From assembly GCA_021836665.1 (NCBI GenBank), contig JAKBHQ010000433.1:1-8025 (forward strand): a stretch of DNA of 8,025 bases. The letters run 5' to 3'. This document shows, in pieces, positions 6,829 through 8,025 of this stretch (position 1 is its first letter; every line of letters starts with the position of its first letter). Below the pieces are notes generated by a model. That model searched no databases and was not told the DNA's origin. It worked only from the letters and a program-made list of their open reading frames with translations. Source of the DNA: Thermoplasmata archaeon (lineage in GTDB: Bacteria > Actinomycetota > Acidimicrobiia > Acidimicrobiales > Acidimicrobiaceae). Made by a program: the position numbers and the translations under genes.

Positions 6829-8025
6829 TCAGTCGCCCAGTTCCTTGCGGCGTCTCGCAACATAATCCTCGAGTTCTGCTCGTATTGCACCATCCATTGG
6901 GGGCTCAACGTATGACTCGAGGGTCTTCTCAGCTATCTCACCCGCCCGGACGGCTGCGTCCTTCTTCCCTTCACGAGTCCAACGGTCGTAGTTCTGTGAC
7001 GAAGACACGAGTGGCCGGTAAAAGCAAGTTCTAAAGTGCTCCATTGTATGTTCGGCACCGAGGAAGTGCCCTCCATGCCCTACTTCTACGTGGGCGCCAA
7101 AGGCAAAGGACTCTTCGTCAAATTCGACCGGGGTAAATTCATGCTTGAGCATCCTGAGGATCTCGATATCGATTATGAACTTCTCAACCGAAGCTACGAG
7201 TCCACCCTCTAGCCATCCAGCGGTGTGCATAACCCAGTTTGCGCCGGCTAGAAAAGTCGGCATCATAGTCATGAGCGCTTCGTAGCCAGCCTGAGCATCT
7301 GGAACCTGGCTCGACGTAAGTCCACCACCAGACCGCCAAGGCAGCCCCAAGTGACGCGCTATTTGCCCGGTACACAATAGCCCTACCGCAGATTCTGGAG
7401 TGCCAAAGCAAGGCGAACCAGATTGCATGTCAATGTTAGACAAGAATGAACCAAACACCACTGGAACCCCCGGCCTTATCAGCTGAGAAAGTGTAATTCC
7501 AGACAGGGCTTCTGCCATCTGTTGGGCAAGGGTAGCCGGAATGCTAACTGGAGACATAGCTCCCATCAGCAAAAAGGGCGTCAAAACGACCGGCTGGTTT
7601 GCCCTAGAGTATTCGAACTGTGCCTCAAGCATTCTGGTGTCCCAACGAAGTGGCGAGTTGCAGTTGATGAGGGAAAGAGTCGCTGGTGTCCTCTCCAGGT
7701 TCTCACGTCCGCCGAAGGCAATCTCACTCATGGCAATTGTGTCCTTGGCATTTACCCCAGACACCACGTTTCCCATATAGATCTTGTCGGTCAACGTCAG
7801 CTGGGCAAACAGCATGTCGAGGTGCCGCGAATCGAAAGGAGCATCATTAGGTTCACAAATGACTCCTCCGGCCGAATCCAACTCAGGGAAGGATTGTGAG
7901 AGCTTGGTCAAAGTCCGAAAGTTCTCTAGTGTCGCGTCCCCGCGGTGGTCACCTTGTCTGAAAAAGGGAGGACCATATACTGCGCCAAAGACCATATTGT
8001 CATCGCCGATGTGGACGGAGTTCTT
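6829..8025 (-). CDS. MttB-family corrinoid-dependent methyltransferase, non-pyrrolysine type (5' end cut by window)
   Basis: Member of the trimethylamine methyltransferase (MttB, COG5598) superfamily. These TIM-barrel enzymes move a methyl from an amine to a cognate Co(I) corrinoid protein. The frame stays open past ATG 7995 to the window end, giving 398 visible residues; upstream codons (NSVHIGDDN) match the family, so 7995 is internal and about 100 N-terminal residues are missing from a protein near 500 aa. Seen: VYGPPF near the visible start; LPW-RSGGGLTSSQVPDAQAGYE at about 229-249; the family hallmark GGHFLGAEHTMEHFR at about 318-332; and a typical C-terminal tail. No in-frame TAG interrupts it, although the visible part should cover the pyrrolysine position (334) of archaeal MttB, so it belongs with the glycine-betaine-type (MtgB-like) members. 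The exact substrate (glycine betaine, carnitine, proline betaine or other) cannot be read from sequence; the nearby betA-like and dimethylglycine dehydrogenase genes favour glycine betaine. Confidence 0.88.
   Translation of the reverse strand, partial: KNSVHIGDDNMVFGAVYGPPFFRQGDHRGDATLENFRTLTKLSQSFPELDSAGGVICEPNDAPFDSRHLDMLFAQLTLTDKIYMGNVVSGVNAKDTIAMSEIAFGGRENLERTPATLSLINCNSPLRWDTRMLEAQFEYSRANQPVVLTPFLLMGAMSPVSIPATLAQQMAEALSGITLSQLIRPGVPVVFGSFLSNIDMQSGSPCFGTPESAVGLLCTGQIARHLGLPWRSGGGLTSSQVPDAQAGYEALMTMMPTFLAGANWVMHTAGWLEGGLVASVEKFIIDIEILRMLKHEFTPVEFDEESFAFGAHVEVGHGGHFLGAEHTMEHFRTCFYRPLVSSSQNYDRWTREGKKDAAVRAGEIAEKTLESYVEPPMDGAIRAELEDYVARRRKELGD

Noticed and set aside
6829..7995. MttB-family gene starting at ATG 7995
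   Set aside because: The frame is open upstream to the window end and those codons match the family, so the ATG is internal.
6829..8025. Pyrrolysine-containing MttB
   Set aside because: No in-frame TAG is present in the visible part, which should include the pyrrolysine position of the archaeal enzyme.

Overview
The window reads as a bacterial one-carbon / quaternary-amine region. It holds five protein genes; two are cut by the window edges. Base composition is moderate (about half G+C by eye). Nothing in it fixes the taxon. The probable leaderless 5-formyl-THF cyclo-ligase gene, a TTG start and the protein families would suit an actinobacterium (for example an Acidimicrobiia-like lineage), but that is a low-confidence guess. 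No tRNA, rRNA, insertion sequence, CRISPR array or phage gene was seen.

Layout from left to right. Positions 1-2075 (minus) hold a large FAD-dependent dimethylglycine/sarcosine dehydrogenase with a folate-binding GcvT-type C-terminal part, cut at the window start. Positions 2076-2425 are non-coding and carry that gene's probable promoter. Positions 2426-4078 (minus) hold a GMC flavoprotein very like choline dehydrogenase BetA. Positions 4079-4330 hold two strong hairpins, one a likely terminator for the gene upstream. Positions 4331-6040 (minus) hold formate-tetrahydrofolate ligase (fhs). Positions 6041-6217 are a divergent control region. Positions 6218-6820 (plus) hold 5-formyltetrahydrofolate cyclo-ligase. 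Eight bases further on, convergent and on the minus strand, lies the C-terminal ~80% of an MttB-family methyltransferase without an internal amber codon (6829-8025, running off the window end).

Together the products fit a route from choline to glycine with its methyl groups passed to folate. BetA would oxidise choline toward betaine aldehyde and glycine betaine. The non-pyrrolysine MttB homologue could take one methyl from glycine betaine (or a related quaternary amine) to a corrinoid protein, leaving dimethylglycine. The FAD/GcvT enzyme could oxidise dimethylglycine or sarcosine and give 5,10-methylene-THF. Fhs interconverts 10-formyl-THF and formate with ATP, and the cyclo-ligase returns 5-formyl-THF to the active pool. 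This pathway is an inference from family membership and adjacency. The corrinoid protein, the corrinoid:THF methyltransferase, MetF and FolD are not in the window.

The most unusual non-coding signal is a 24-bp element, TGATATAyTAG-N4-AGATCAGAT, found once before the dehydrogenase gene (2101-2124) and once before fhs (6138-6161), in the same orientation relative to each gene. It looks like an extended -10 promoter fused to a conserved start-site sequence, so the two genes may be co-regulated.
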